A stretch of 64,000 nucleotides of DNA from Sclerodactyla briareus (Eukaryota > Echinodermata > Holothuroidea > Dendrochirotida > Sclerodactylidae): assembly GCA_026419785.1 (NCBI GenBank), contig JAODTK010003887.1, forward strand, positions 302,725-366,724, given 5' to 3'. Both the position numbers and the translations under genes were made by a program. The stretch's first letter is position 1. Each line of letters starts with the position of its first letter. Positions 11,181-23,700 of the stretch are shown here, piece after piece. The notes beneath the pieces were generated by a model. It had not been told where the DNA came from and made no database searches. It worked only from the letters and a program-made list of their open reading frames with translations.

Positions 11181-12462
11181 ACAGCACTGCGGAAAAGTCC
11201 GGGCTTCCAATGGGCTCCAAAAACTCGCAATCAGTCGTGTACTATGACAGTTCAAGCTTGCGTCATTCTAAGTTTCAACGATGTTAAATTTTTGGCGGTG
11301 ATTCGAGTAATAACCTTATTCAATAACCAATGAAGTCAAGAGTCTGGTCCGGAACACGTTGTGAGCGCACCGCCAGTCTCTCACGGTGTGGAACGATTTC
11401 TGGGCACTCAAATTTAGCCCCCCCCCCCCGCCACTCCCGTCTTCCCCACTGTCGGAGGGGCCTAAGAATGCACGACAAATAGTATCTGTACTCTTAACCA
11501 AGTTGTAATTCGTTAATATATTCAGGATCCAACTATAACACGAGCTACTCGCCTAGTGTATGGAGTTCAACAGACGAGCGCTCTTTCCTCACACAAAGCT
11601 CGATATGGCATACCTAAAGAAGGCGTGGGCTTAGAGATAGAAAGCTTGATGCCAAAAACTGTTTGTCATTCCTTTCCAGTTTTTGCGAGCAGATAGGTGT
11701 CGAAGTTAAACACAGACACAGTTATTGTACATGTGTATCAGTGTGCACTTTATTCCATGTAACCAAATATTGTCTTTCTCGGACCTAGCTCGCGTCAGGC
11801 TATATCGTCACTATGATATACCAATGACATAATTCCGTTATACCGTCGAGCGATATTCTTGCTATATTATCATGCAAACGGAAGCGAGTACTATTCGCTG
11901 GGGGTTGCGCCATGACTGTCTGTTTCATAGTTTAAAATCCACATTTTTAGGCTGAGGGTTATAAAATGCGTTTTTTTTTTATTATTTTAATTTTTATTTT
12001 TTTGCCATTTTGTGTACGTTTTCATCAAAGTCAATCTGTTCCCATCTCGAGTGATTGTTTGAACTTCCATAGTATTCCCCGGGTGTATGTAGACGAAAAT
12101 GCCTCTTAAGGTCGTTTGTCAGACCTTGAAAAATGAATACACCATTTAAAAAAAAGTATATAGGCCTACAGCACGACCTTCATAACCATTGGAACGGCTA
12201 TTATTAAAGCTGCGCTCTACCGGGCATACCACTGTATTCGAGGTAAAAATAGGAATAGTCGAAAAAAATTCCTTACAAAAGCTCGACAAAGGCAAACAGT
12301 GAACCATACAGCCTTTGTAGCGTCGGCGGTTTTGTGGCGAGGCCTATTCAGTAACTTTGATAAGCAGCCGTGCACCATGTGAGGTTAGGCTTTTAGATTA
12401 TGCGTTATTGAGTTGGTACCATACATAAAAGCATTGTGTTGGAAGGTTTGTAAAGAACCATC
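11181..12462. other. No gene seen
   Basis: Lies between the two direct copies of the GCGCTTT-type repeat. Contains a run of C near 11410 and a T-rich patch near 11970. Nothing else recognised. Confidence 0.55.
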
Positions 12463-12735
12463 AATAATCAATAATAATATCTCCTTCTTATATAACGCCT
12501 TTCCTTACTCCTGATCATTAGTGACTCGTCACACCCGGACCATACACGCGCACCTCTTCTCTCACGACGCACCATTTCGGTACGTCACCTCACATCGTGT
12601 CCCCCGGGGACCTTCCCACCCAATATCAGCAACCACATACGGCGCTCGATACTCGTCACAAGTCACCTCACAAAGTACCCTCTTTTCACGTGGGTGGCGT
12701 GAGATATTCCAGGAGACATGCCCTGTCCCGCAAAC
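12463..12735 (+). repeat. Short dispersed repeat with GCGCTTT motifs, copy 2
   Basis: Direct copy of the 10.9-kb repeat: ATATCTCCTTCTTATATAAC, CCTGATCATTAGTGACTCGT, CACATACGGCGCTCGATACT, CCAGGAGACATGC. It lacks the middle part with the second GCGCTTT and runs directly into a (TTA)n array, which may be its own tail. Confidence 0.75.
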
Positions 12736-12736
12736 A

Positions 12737-12762
12737 TTATTATTATTATTATTATGATTATT

Positions 12763-12805
<43 letters not shown>

Positions 12806-12811
12806 TTATTA
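12737..12811 (+). repeat. (TTA)n microsatellite
   Basis: About 75 bases of ATT repeats with two substitutions, at the 3' end of a short dispersed repeat. Confidence 0.95.
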
Positions 12812-13361
12812 AAAGGTCTTCGTAGCGCAAAATTAGAAATTCAAATGACAGAAAACACCAAGATTTCACAGTCCACATATTTCCACATCAAACGCTATAT
12901 ACACAATTATACGAATACGACAGTTTTCGAAAGACATCTTTGTCATCATCGTCAGGTAACTATAAGTGAACTGATAACAACAAAATCACTGCTGGCCCTA
13001 GGCGAGTGTTACTGACACAACAACTACAATAACCATTGCTGGGATTGTCTGAATAATCTGAGCAGTACCCCTTCGAGCTGTTGTTTCAAGTCAGGACGTA
13101 TCCATATTATGATGAAGACTTTCCTGAGTTTTAGCTGGAGTTTGGTGGAGCTTGATCAATCATAATTCTGAATGAGCCAGGGCGGCACTGAGCTCTGCAA
13201 TTATTAGATCTGTCTAGATGTCCTATAATATGGTGAGTTTTTGTCCGTGTTAAGGTGGTCTCATTGAGTTTCCCCCCGTGTAGCATGTTACACTCTATTC
13301 TTAGAAAGAACCAGTTTCCGCACATGTCTTGCACGGATCGTTTCTATTTTCTGTCATTTTA

Positions 13362-13535
13362 TATTATTATTACTATTATTACTATTACTATTACTATTAC
13401 TATTACTTTACATTATTATATATATTATTTTATGAGTTAGTAACTTTATTAATTTATTATTATGTATTATTATATAGTCTTTTATTATTATTATTATTAT
13501 TATATTATTATTTTATTATGATTATTATTAGTATT
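13362..13535 (+). repeat. Compound ATT/ACT trinucleotide tract
   Basis: TATTATTACT and (ACTATT)n, then an interrupted ATT array to 13535. It is the third such array within 3.2 kb. Confidence 0.9.
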
Positions 13536-14569
13536 GATCATCTATTATAAAATGTAATTCAACATACGAGAGAGGTTATGTAAGCTCATATCACTGAGTA
13601 CATCAGTACATGAGCTCTCCTTTAGGCCAGGAACTACGTGAAAATTATGCATCTCTGTCCAATAGAGGGCCCCGGTGGTAGGTGTAAGCATGCGATCTGG
13701 CGGTACCAAACGGTATCTATAATGTATAGCCCTAGCTCCACATCGGGTTACACGAATATCAAGTAATTATTGCAATACATCTATTAGTGACACTTCACAA
13801 AAGATAGCCTGGTGGCCAGCCTGTCCGAATATCAGCTCGGGTGTACCTTCCGATACATCGGCCGTACAGTCATAAAGGTTACACAGTGTCTTCGAGCTCA
13901 TTTTCATGGATACTTTCCTATGCAAGACCGGGCAAGGGTGAGGATCTGGACTATAGCACTTTTTCCATCGTACTCGGTTAACCCCCCCCCCCTCTTCTCT
14001 CGGGTATCACCGCGATGTCAATGAGCGGCGCAGCGCAGCTATGTACAGGCGATCTCTCCTTAGACACCTCGAGATTAAGGGGTAAATTATTCTAGTCAGA
14101 TGTAGTCCTGAGAACTTTAAATTGAGTGATTCTGCGTAATTTGCATGTTACGACCACGTCTTCCGGGTCTCAAATCGGGATTATTTTCTGATGGGACTGC
14201 CACCAAGCCGTTTGATATTGAGAGAACGAAAACTAGCATTTTTTTTATTGCAGGAATATGCTCCCATCCAAGGTTGTGATTTCGGTAACACCGGCTCGCC
14301 CCTTCGGAATTCACGAGTTACAAAACGGGCTGCCCCCCTTTGAATTTTCTAGTGCCAGCATGTCTGTTCAGAAACCTTATACGGTTCCCAAATATGAGCA
14401 GCAAATTCAAGGGTGGAGCGACATGTGAAACAGATTTTTCATTTTGAGTACAGCGTGAATTCCTATGCAAACAAAAACCCAAAGAGCTCATTGGTTCCTT
14501 GCCGCTCCACTGAGCGAATGGAAGGATTTTTCTTTTTCTTCAGATCATGCCGTTATAATGAGATTATGA
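13536..14569. other. No gene seen
   Basis: A run of ten C near 13982. No coding or repeat structure was recognised before the TGACCT-rich array. Confidence 0.55.
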
Positions 14570-15050
14570 CCTTAGTTGATCCTCTACCTGACCCCATCAG
14601 AACGACAGAGATCATCTACTCCAATTAGCAACCCGTCATGCCAAGCATGAGCTCTCCATTTCTTTCCACAGGTATCATGATCACATGTTTTTCTCTTTAA
14701 ATAATTTGACCTCGGTTCAACACAGGTGACCTGGACCTGACCCTAACTTAATAGAGATCGTCTACTCCATATGGCAACCCTTTATGCCAAGTGTGAGCTC
14801 TTTAAATCATTTCGCTACACAGGTAAGCACTCACAAGCTCTTCAACTTTGACCTCTGTTGACCTTTGGTGACCTTGGACCTGACTCAAAGCAATAGGATC
14901 ATTTACTTATCCACATGGCAGCCATATGCCAAGTAAGAGCTCTTTGCATCGTTTCGTTGTAGAGTTGTTGTGCTCACGAGCCTCCCAGACTTTGACCTCT
15001 GTTGACCTTTGGTGACCTTTGGTGACCTTGGACCTGACCCCAAATCTGGT
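14570..15050 (+). repeat. Tandem repeat, about 148-bp period, 3.3 units, TGACCT-rich
   Basis: ACCTGAC blocks recur near 14586, 14735, 14878 and 15030, each followed by GATC(A/G)T(C/T)TACT, CATATGCCAAG and GAGCTCTTT. The third and fourth copies carry TTTGACCTCTGTTGACCTTT followed by one or two GGTGACCTT. The sequence belongs to the same broad class as the cores at 30-34 kb but in the opposite sense. Confidence 0.7.
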
Positions 15051-15370
15051 CTCATCTTTTCCGGTACTATGCAAAAAAAAAACAAACAGCGGTTATCACT
15101 GCATAGGGGACCGCACACAACAGGCGCAAGCCTAACAGAAAAAAGAAAAGTAATGTATTTTGAAGGAATTACACTATCGACAGAAGATTCCCCACTTCCT
15201 GCTTAGTGAAACTAGAAGCACTCCAATCTGGATTGTTCTGGCCAAAAGTACCACCTGAAGACATAAGTATTAACATACATATGTTAATAATTAATACCAT
15301 AACTGGTGTTATGATAGAAGTTGTGATGTCATTGATGTCATGCTGTTCGGTTTTTTTTTTTTTTTTTTGT

Positions 15371-15905
15371 AGAGTTATACAGGACATTTGTAGTGCGGCT
15401 ATAACAGTCGGAAGATCAGTATGATAGTGAGAAGGTAATGAAAGCTCTAGCGGGACCCCTGATGAGACAACTCCAAGAGATGATTTCGCACCATTCTTAC
15501 CAACACGCTGGGTGCGAGCGTTCAAGAACGAATTTCTCCATGTGTCAATTGGACCAAAAACGCCATAGGGCTGGAGCTTTTGAGCAAATCGTTTGTGTGC
15601 AGGCAGGCGCGTACCCTGCGGGGGGGGGGGGGGTTGGCTCGGAACCCAAGGGAAGTTGCCCCTCATATCTGGCCTCACCCCCTCCTCTTGGCAAATGAGT
15701 AAAGTAGGGCCCCTAGACATTATGCTGCGGGCAATATTTGCTAAATAACAGCTGCAGAACCCTACTGAACTGCAAAAAAAGTTTTTGTGTTAAAAATTTA
15801 TTGGTCGCTTGGGTCCTCCCCGTTGGTACTCCGCTGCCTGTCGAAGGCTCTACTAAAATCAGTAAACACCATCTGTCTGTGCCTTGCAGTCCAGGTTCTG
15901 CTAAA
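15371..15905 (-). mobile_element. LINE reverse-transcriptase fragment interrupted by a foldback element
   Basis: Two minus-strand pieces of one reverse transcriptase. The upstream piece (15841-15905) encodes TARHRQMVFTDFSRAFDR, the motif A block (F-x-D-F-S-x-A-F-D). The downstream piece (15436-15599) encodes HKRFAQKLQPYGV, then FLNARTQRVGKNGAKSS and SSGVP, the usual next blocks, and further on a TDLPT resembling the INDLP before the catalytic box. Between them sits a 240-bp insertion listed separately. The fragment ends at a 20-base A run (plus-strand T, 15351-15370). It differs from the LINE at 21-23 kb and resembles CR1/Rex-type elements of marine invertebrates. No YADD box remains. Confidence 0.75.
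15600..15840. mobile_element. Short TIR (hAT-like?) MITE inside a LINE fragment
   Basis: The 240-bp block between the two reverse-transcriptase pieces begins CAGGCAGGCGCGTACCC and, read from the other side, CAGGCAGCGGAGTACC, so its ends are imperfect inverted repeats. Just inside the left end is a run of 13-14 G. No matching 8-bp target duplication could be seen. The CAG ends followed by a GTACC block and G run recall hAT-type MITEs; a similar CAGTGGCGTACC stands at 3093. Confidence 0.55.
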
Positions 15906-17309
15906 CGTTAGGCTAATGTAGAACATACTTCTGCGATTAAAGTCTAAGAAGTCTAAGAAGAACTAGCTCCGAGGAATCAACCAAATTTCATCATAGGGCG
16001 ACCGTCCTGACAGCACGGAACAGGCTAGTTGACTGTGCGGATGAGGCAAATCGTGGAGAGCAGAATGTGATCGGCCTGCACTCCATCCACGACGGCTAAT
16101 AAGGGTTCAATGAAGCTAACAAGTGCTTCTAATCCTGTCAGAACGGAGTGAGTGTGACGTAACGGTATAATACACGATAGAACTGGGACCGATGCGCACT
16201 CTGAACAATTGCTTCCCTCCTGGATAAAACTAACCCCAATCCCTGATTTATTCTGTTATTATCTACTAACTAAGGATACAACAAATTCTACATAATACGA
16301 ACAGCTAATCAGGAAATACTTTTTTGGAGGTGCGCTTTAACTGGGAATCCGTGTGCAATAACTTCATCTTACTTCCATCACTCAGTGCGAAAATGCGTTT
16401 ATTGAAATTGAGTACGCACCCTTCTTGAGTACACAATGAAATGGGGAGGGGGTAAGTATGTGTGCTATATGACGTTAACTTCTTCGTCAATAGGCCAATA
16501 GCTCCAAATGTCCTGACGCACGGAACGACCATTCGTCATTGTGTATTACTGCTCTTCACACTCCTCCAGCATCATAAGACGGAGCAAATCCGTGTGGATT
16601 ATGTCATTCCACTGACATAGGCCTATCGGGCGTTGCTGTCTTCGAATATAAAGGTCATCAGATCTAGGGAATCCCCCATCTATGACGTTCACGACGACGT
16701 ACGCACGCAGAATTAATAAAATCTTGTGAGTGAGTGACTCACTATAAGATTCCAACTCGAGTGACCCACCTGCATTTTTTTCTCGCGAGTCGCGTCAATC
16801 GTAAAACGATCATCTACAGAGAAAAAAACTGACAGCCATGGTCCGACTCGTGTTACCCTGCATCTGCTTTTTCAACGTTCAATGTCTTGTCGCAGAAAAG
16901 AATGGATAGTAGAGGGTTTCCGCCAATAATATTTTGTCCAATTCTTCAACTTCCACCCAGATCCTGTTGGGTCGGCTCGGCCAGCGATTACTAATATTGA
17001 GTCGTGTGTGGATTGAATGAAATGCCTGCGCCTCACCTATGAACTAGCCAGATCGAAAGACCGACAACCTGAAGAACATAGACGTTATCTTCAGAACCAT
17101 TTTTTCCCCTTAAGGACTTCCATGTCCTGAACTTTGCGAACAACCTAAAATATCATACTGCAGTTTTAATTTGTCATGTATAATTCATGATTTTGTGCCT
17201 TTATTAATCACCAAAACTGTTCAGCCTAAACTTCGACACTAGAAATACCATGATATAATAATTCCCTAGGAGCCGGTTAGTTACTGGAGTCAGCTTGCCA
17301 TTCAACCTC
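15906..17309. other. No gene seen
   Basis: The first ~150 bases may be further decayed LINE upstream of motif A, but no block can be assigned. The rest shows nothing. Confidence 0.5.
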
Positions 17310-17600
17310 TATTTACTAGTGTTGGTTGCCAAAGCAACTGTGGCTATGGTAACGATTATCAGATTATGGTGGTTAGGACAGTAGGAGCTATCCATAGGTG
17401 CTGGGTGGATAAGCAATGAGGTGCATGCATTCGAGAAGGTGTCCGTTAATGCGAGTGTGTGTGTGTGTGTGTGTGCGTGTGTGTTTGCGTGTCCGTCAGA
17501 TTTGTTATGGGTTTTTCGCAAATTTTTCTCCAGTTTGGAATGGCCGGACTTTTGTACACGCCTTAATGATCGCAAAACACAAAATTTTCTCTCAACATTA
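17310..17600 (-). repeat. CA-rich dispersed element, copy 1 (inverted)
   Basis: On the minus strand: TTTGCGAAAAACCCATAACA, ATCTGACGGACACGCAAAC, a CA microsatellite, GGACACCTTCTCGAATGCAT, then CACCTATGGATAGCTCCTAC. The same order of blocks is found at 36.8, 38.6 and 58.7 kb. The microsatellite sits inside a mobile repeat, so it is not an independent SSR. Confidence 0.7.
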
Positions 17601-20600
17601 AGCAAACAAATTCAAGGGGAACAAAGCACATTATGGGGCAATTTTCCACCATTTTTCAAGGCTTCAAAACCATTTTAATCTTTATACTCATTGCAGTTTT
17701 CCTTCACTGTGCTATCTGTGGGGGGAGGGGGATGCGGGTCGGGGCTTCGTTTGGTTGTTGGATTGTTCGATACGTAGTTTTTCCAAGGGTTTTCGTCATA
17801 CCGTAAGCTTCAGAAACTTCGTCGCAAACTCCTCAACTGATTTTATTATCACAAATCAGTGCTTTTAATTAAAGGTTCGAATTATGTTGTTTTGCATTAT
17901 ATTGTTTTTCAATGCCACAGACTGTACGGTACTCTAGCAAACATGGTTGAAATAAAGTTCATATCTGTCAGTCTTTCTTCGACAGTGATTGGTAACATTT
18001 CAGCAAGCTGACCGTGAATTATTCTTTGGGAATAAGAACCGGTTGTGAATCCATATATGCCGGCGATATACCGCGTAACCTGCAGGCTGAAAAACTATAT
18101 TTGCGCGTAGGCTTTCTGATTCACAGGTTAAGGGGACTATGCAGCAGATGAACTCGTGACGTTTTGTCGTTTTCACGGCATTGTCACCATCAACCCACAT
18201 GCTGGCATGGCCGAAAACTCTGTCATGGCCACTTATCAGCTGGTACGCGAGACAATCATACAAGAACGTATGGGCCCACGCAGAAAATCGTGCCACGCCT
18301 AAATGGCGTTTCTGCTGACGCAATCGATCTGTATTTTCGAATAATGATGTGATTTCTGTGCTTCCGTTATGGATCAGTGACGTTCCTAGTCAGGCTTAGT
18401 CGTTCATTCTGAAACAGGGTAACACCCACTGAAGATGATTCAGAATCTTGCACTATGGAATTCAATAATGGACTTTTGAAGCAAACAATGATGCGTGTAG
18501 GGGCATATCTCTGACAAATTACAGATAGCGAGTAAACAAACAGAATGTGTTTAACCGATGTTACACGCAACAGTGCGCCTCCTCACTTTTGAGTTCGTGG
18601 TCGCTGGCGGATTCGACCGGACACACAATCGCGGGCTTGCTGCTTGTGTCCTCTCTCCAGTTAATATAATAAGCTCCATGTTATTCCGTGTGCGGTGATC
18701 GCATGTAGCTATTATATCATGGAAAGGTTTCTTAACAAGCACTCGCACCCGTCGAAGTTGGAAGTAAGCCCAAGCGACCGACCGGGCATGCTGTCCTGAG
18801 CGCCTGCCATGCAGAGGAGAAGTCCACGTGGAGCCGTCGCTAGGTCCCTAATGAGCGCCTCACTGACAGTGATGGAAACAGTGACATGGGGATTTAGGCG
18901 GAAAATGATTCGAGTAGATTGAATTCCATCGGACAGCCGCCCTATGGTGGCCAGAATCCAACCATAGGTCGTTTGTGCCGGGTTTGGAAGCACAGATTAG
19001 GCGGTTTCCTTATAAAACGCTCGGCAAACTGTAGCAACATTCAGGATGGATAAGCGTTCCCTAATTGGGTCGTCGAATGTAATCAAGTTCGAAGTGAATT
19101 TGACCCCCCAAATGTGGAGGAATAACGTGGTATTCACTATGTCCCCCCGTATTGTCATAGAGCCTTAGGCGACGGGAGGGGGGACACGGACACGAAGACC
19201 ATTCTGAAGTTAGGACCCCTTTCATACCCGATATGTATTGATGTGTCGTTATTCACATTTTCTCCTGAGTATTGGTACTGGAATCTGACAGAAGAAACTA
19301 CCAGTAATCAGTTGACATTATAGGCTTCACGATGTAGATGTAGACCTCAGAGACTTTGGCTGAAGGCTATAGACGCTGTTGAGGAAGGTCATGACGAGAA
19401 TACCATTTATTCACGTACATTACTGGCTACACGACTATGAACGCTTAGTTCTTTATTCTACTTGCTTGCCCGCAGAGCCGAAATCATAAATCAGTCGGGC
19501 GGAGTATTAAGTCGTGGAAATAGTTAACGCTTTGTACTGACCAAACGTATGGTTGTGTTGACTGACGATACATTGACCAAGGAGCCCTAACAAACCCTTT
19601 GCAAAAATGGCAAGGGACTAACAGACTAAAGCAATTAAGACGTTTACACTTAAGATCTATGATTTATATGAAATGAATATGTTTCAACAAGTATAGACTG
19701 TACTGAACATTGTCTTCAAAACATGGGCTACCAGTCCATAACAATAGATAACATTTGTTACAGGAGCAGTCAAAAGGTAGCCTAGTACAGATACCCGTTC
19801 CAGTACTGGAGGTACATGGCTTCAATTTCACCTGAGTCACTTGTTTACGTTACTGCAATCAAGCTGTTGTTGCGTTATTTGTAACTCGATGTATTAGGGG
19901 GTTAACCTGAATAGTAACATCAAACAGGAAATTAGCTCGGACTGAAAAACCCAAAATGAATATTATGTTACGCTTCTTCTGTTCCCAGATCTCGCGGCCA
20001 GGGGTTTATTAAACAAACAACACAGAACCACATTGAAGTGTGTGTTGATATTATCTCAGGGCCCTGTACGTATTTTAGGGGTTCCTTGACTTCTAGAAGT
20101 AGAAGACATAATGCCCTCCCTCAAAACAGGGTGGTCCCAAACATGAGGTGACCCTTTCAAAGGGAGGCGCATCATCGGCCGAGGTCGGCGAGAGCGACGT
20201 CATATATTTGGGGGGAAAATTGAATCCTCAGGCTCACCGGATAAGCCTTACCCAGCTGCGAAAGGTGCATTTTCAAACATGTTTGATTAAGAGCATTCTA
20301 ATTTTATGCATTCCATGGACAAGTATGTGTGTGTCTGTGTTGGGGGGGGGGGGAGCACAAAATTCGAGGGACAATTCACCTATCCCCCTCCCGTAGAACC
20401 GGTTGATTATGGTACCTATATGACTGCGCGTTCTCCATAGTAGATTGGTTAGCCAAAGCCCCACTCCTTGACCACGATAGCCAGGACTATGTCAAGTCAG
20501 CGACCCCCCCCCCCCAGCACAGCTGTATAAGGGCGTTCGGAAAAAGGGTCTCGTACCAACCATGAACCAAGAGACCTCAGTGCGATTTTTGGGCCAACTT

Positions 20601-20970
20601 ATTCTCGCAACTGTTCAGTTCATTCAAAACTTAACTGGACATTTCAGGTTTTCCACTATTTTTTCTCGTTTGTCCCTTCCCTCCTCCTCATTCCAATATT
20701 TGAGCCTGCGATTTTCCGATTTTTCCCTCTTCTTCACTTTCCTCTTCCCCTTTTGTTCTGGAGGGTCAAATGCCGTCTGCCCCCCTCCCACTGGCAACCC
20801 CACTGCGATGTAGTTGCAGGGAGGACAGAGGCCTACGAGTTTTCCATGACCCCCGTGTTCACGTCAGCCTATGTGGTCACCCTAATTACGCCGTATGGTC
20901 GAGTAGACTGTGGTAGACGTCTATCTCCGGTCCTGGCGCAGCTGAATGGTTTGGGCCGATGGGTTTATGA
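17601..20970. other. No gene seen
   Basis: 3.4 kb without a convincing frame. A small inverted repeat, TGTCCCCCCGT against ACGGGAGGGGGGACA, lies near 19141-19187, and G/C runs occur near 20341 and 20504. The 107- and 93-codon minus frames at 18000-18323 and 18712-18993 match nothing I know. Confidence 0.5.
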
Positions 20971-23075
20971 CTTTTTTTTTTTTTTTTTTGTTCCAACAAA
21001 GTACATGAGGAAGGGCGAACCCATAATTGCCTACAAAAGGCAACCTCCCAAGCACAAGAAACTAAAAAGAAAGAGGAGAGATCCGGCTTGTTAATTTAAC
21101 TCTTGAACCGCTGGAGGGTAAAATCATGGGAAATACATCCCGTGACGCCTATTCCAGCACGCGAAGTGCCGAGGAAAAAGGGAGCGAGCATAGGTTTTTG
21201 TGCGATGACGTGGAAGATGTGACCGAAACGGGTGGCTGGAAGAAGAGAGAGCGGAGTATGGCGATTAACCTCTAGTAAGGGAGAACAGCATCCCAAGCTC
21301 AGACGAACATTGGACCATCAAAGTCGGGAAGAGGGCAGAGAGATGATACAGATCTGCGATGGGATCCGAGATTCACGTGAGGAGGTAATATATCATCGTT
21401 GATGAGACAATGGCCTTTCTCTGGATACGATCAAGGACACTGAGAGAGGATGGCGAAGCCCCACACCCCAAATATGGCAACATATCCATTAGGGAGCGAT
21501 TTTGGGCTTTGTAAAGCATAAGTCTGTTGTGGGGTGAAGTATTTTCTTGTGCGAATACGAGCCCCACTTTCTAGAAGCATTAGTAGCGTTAGACTTGATA
21601 TGGGTTTTCCAGGACGGGTTGTTGCTGATTTCCATACCAAGGATATTAAGAGAATGATCACGGGGAGTATCTGGTCAGCCCTGAAAATCCTGGGGCATCA
21701 GAAACACGCCGACAGAAATCAGCAACGTTCTGAGTTTTAGAATTGGTTGAGGGTACCCATCAGATTAGCAGTGCCCCCATCAAAATAGAATAAGATCATT
21801 GTTCAGCTGATTGGCACCTAGGGACTGTTGTAACAAACAAAAATTCGTTCCGCTTCATCCAGTGGGTCGAGGAAATCACAGAGAGTGGTGAAGGGTAGAA
21901 TCAATCAGCAATGATTGAATCCTATAGGGTATAGCTAAGAAGATCATGATAAAATGAGAAACAGTGTAGGAGAGGAAACACAAGCACCTTGAGGAACACC
22001 AGCATTGGATAACTGAAGTCTCGGAGAGAGCACCATCAACCCTAACAGAGATAGAGCTACCGTTAAGAAACTGGCAGTCCCAAGAGGTTAGAAGAGGGGC
22101 TGAAAACCAAATGAATTATTTGGCAAGAGTCCGGCGTGCCAAACACGGTCAAAGGCTTAGCGGAATATCAGGGAAACAATAGCCCTACTTTCACCGAAAA
22201 CTCATGGCTTTGGGCCCTGATTGGTGTGACAATAAGATAGTAGGTCCCCCAGTGGTAGATCGGCCCATGCCGGAAACCATACTGGTGGTCACTGAAGAGA
22301 GAGTGAAACTCAAGAAAGCAAAACCTTCTTGTTTCCTATAGTTTCCATAACTTTGGAGAGGACCGAGCTGATGGCAATCGGCTGTAATTGGGAGGGGTTT
22401 GATTTGTCCACCGTTTTTTTAGGGACTGGGCAGACCAGAGCATGTTTCACACAGAAGGGTACCCCCCCCAGCATCCCATAGAATAAAACAAAGGCGGTAA
22501 GCTTGCTAAGGATAGGCGCAGTTCGGGCGGGCACCACTCGGAGGACTCTATGAGAATGCCATCAAGGACCAGACTGACCAAATATTCACCTAAAAAATAA
22601 TTCTAAACTATTGAGTGTTTGGCGGACATGCGAGTAGTGAAAACACATCCAAGATCGTTTCATTCACAAAACTGGGGCCAAAGATTGGGAGGATGCGCAT
22701 CTGTGTTCATAGTTGGACTTAGAAGAGACTAGCTCGGCAAAAGTATTAGCTTTGAGTGGCATCACTAGCCAAAGAGCCATCATGTTTGAACAGCGGAGGG
22801 AATTTGGAAGTTACAGAAGTTCTGGGACACATAATTTGGCCAGCGTCCAAAATGAACGACTACCCACAGAAGGGCAGGATGAATTATTATTAGCCATACG
22901 TGAAATGAAGCAATTTTTTTGCCTCATCGAGTCTCAAGTCACACATTACGAGCAGTAACTAGGCTTGACGGAATCAGGTGAAGGAGAGATAGCCAATCTC
23001 GATAAAGTCGGTTCTTCTCCTGGACGGCGTAGTACATGAACTGGTTGAACCATGAAGGTGAATAACCATTATATG
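20971..23075 (-). mobile_element. Non-LTR retrotransposon (LINE), RT domain to poly(A) tail, degraded
   Basis: Reading the minus strand, the segment starts with a linker (PSWFNQ, EKNRLYRDWLS), then KANTFAELVSS, SGPDGI, and reverse-transcriptase motifs: KHALVCPVPKK, PIAISSVLSKVMET, SDHQYGF, FDRVWHAGLL and NAGVPQG. After the palm come LYKAQNRSLM, CGASPSSLSVLDRIQRKA and a C-terminal LQRFKS, as in jockey/CR1-like LINEs. Frame changes and stops are frequent, and the catalytic FADD motif cannot be read intact. A 3' UTR of about 100 bases is followed by a run of roughly 19 A (plus-strand T at 20971-20991), so the 3' end is complete while the 5' part (endonuclease, ORF1) is missing: a typical 5'-truncated insertion. 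The upstream limit is approximate. The clade is a guess from motif wording. Confidence 0.85.
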
Positions 23076-23099
23076 ACCATGGAGTCACTTACCTTGTAT

Positions 23100-23700
23100 G
23101 ACATCAGGCCCCTCATGACGCCTTGATACCCCCACTGGTCGAGTAGAAGGTGCAGACCTTCTCCATGACAACGATGGCCAGGTCAATCATGCTGAGGAGT
23201 CTGTGAATGACGAGCGCTTGGATCGCCAGGGCCGGGGCGTAATCACGAAGGCCATGTAGATGATATCCAGTGGACCACACTGATCGCCACCCGCGCTCCT
23301 CCTGACTACCTCTGCTTGAACCTCAGTCGAGGTCTCCTATATGCTCGTGAGCTGGAGCAGTCGGTAGCAGTACCGGTCTTAGGAGGTTCCTACTGATGAT
23401 CGACAGCCCTACTGTAATAAGCGCCTGGGGGCCACCAACCAAAGGTGTGCCCCGTTCCGGGTCCACCTCCGTCGGGCGTCCATAAGTGACTGCCGTAGGA
23501 GCTGATAAAGACACGAATACCTACGGGACAGCTTCCCATCTGTCCCGGTTACCAGTAGGTACTCTTGGTGGTCCTCTGTTTTGCCGCTGAGCGAAACTCT
23601 TTGATATACGCCTGTCATGGCGGAGAGCCCGACCAGCATTACCAAATCACGCGTCTCCGTGTATCCAACTGGTATCTTTCTCCATCTTTGCCAATTTTGC
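23100..23700 (-). other. GC-rich, coding-like stretch of unknown identity
   Basis: This stretch directly upstream of the LINE (minus sense) is more GC-rich than its surroundings. It reads in switching frames as MLVGLSAMTGVYQRVSL, then QALITVGLSIISRNLLRPVL, then ALAIQALVIHRLLSMIDLAI with VVMEKVCTFYSTS. These are hydrophobic segments alternating with loops, as in a small multi-pass membrane protein with frame errors. I do not recognise the family. It could also be the 5' part of the LINE, though no endonuclease motif is visible. Confidence 0.2.

Noticed and set aside
15169-15720. 183-codon minus-strand frame
   Set aside because: It is a chance joining of a LINE reverse-transcriptase piece, a poly-Lys run from an A tract, and part of the inserted MITE.
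18000-18993. Two minus-strand frames of 107 and 93 codons
   Set aside because: No known domain, and they are not colinear parts of any recognised element.
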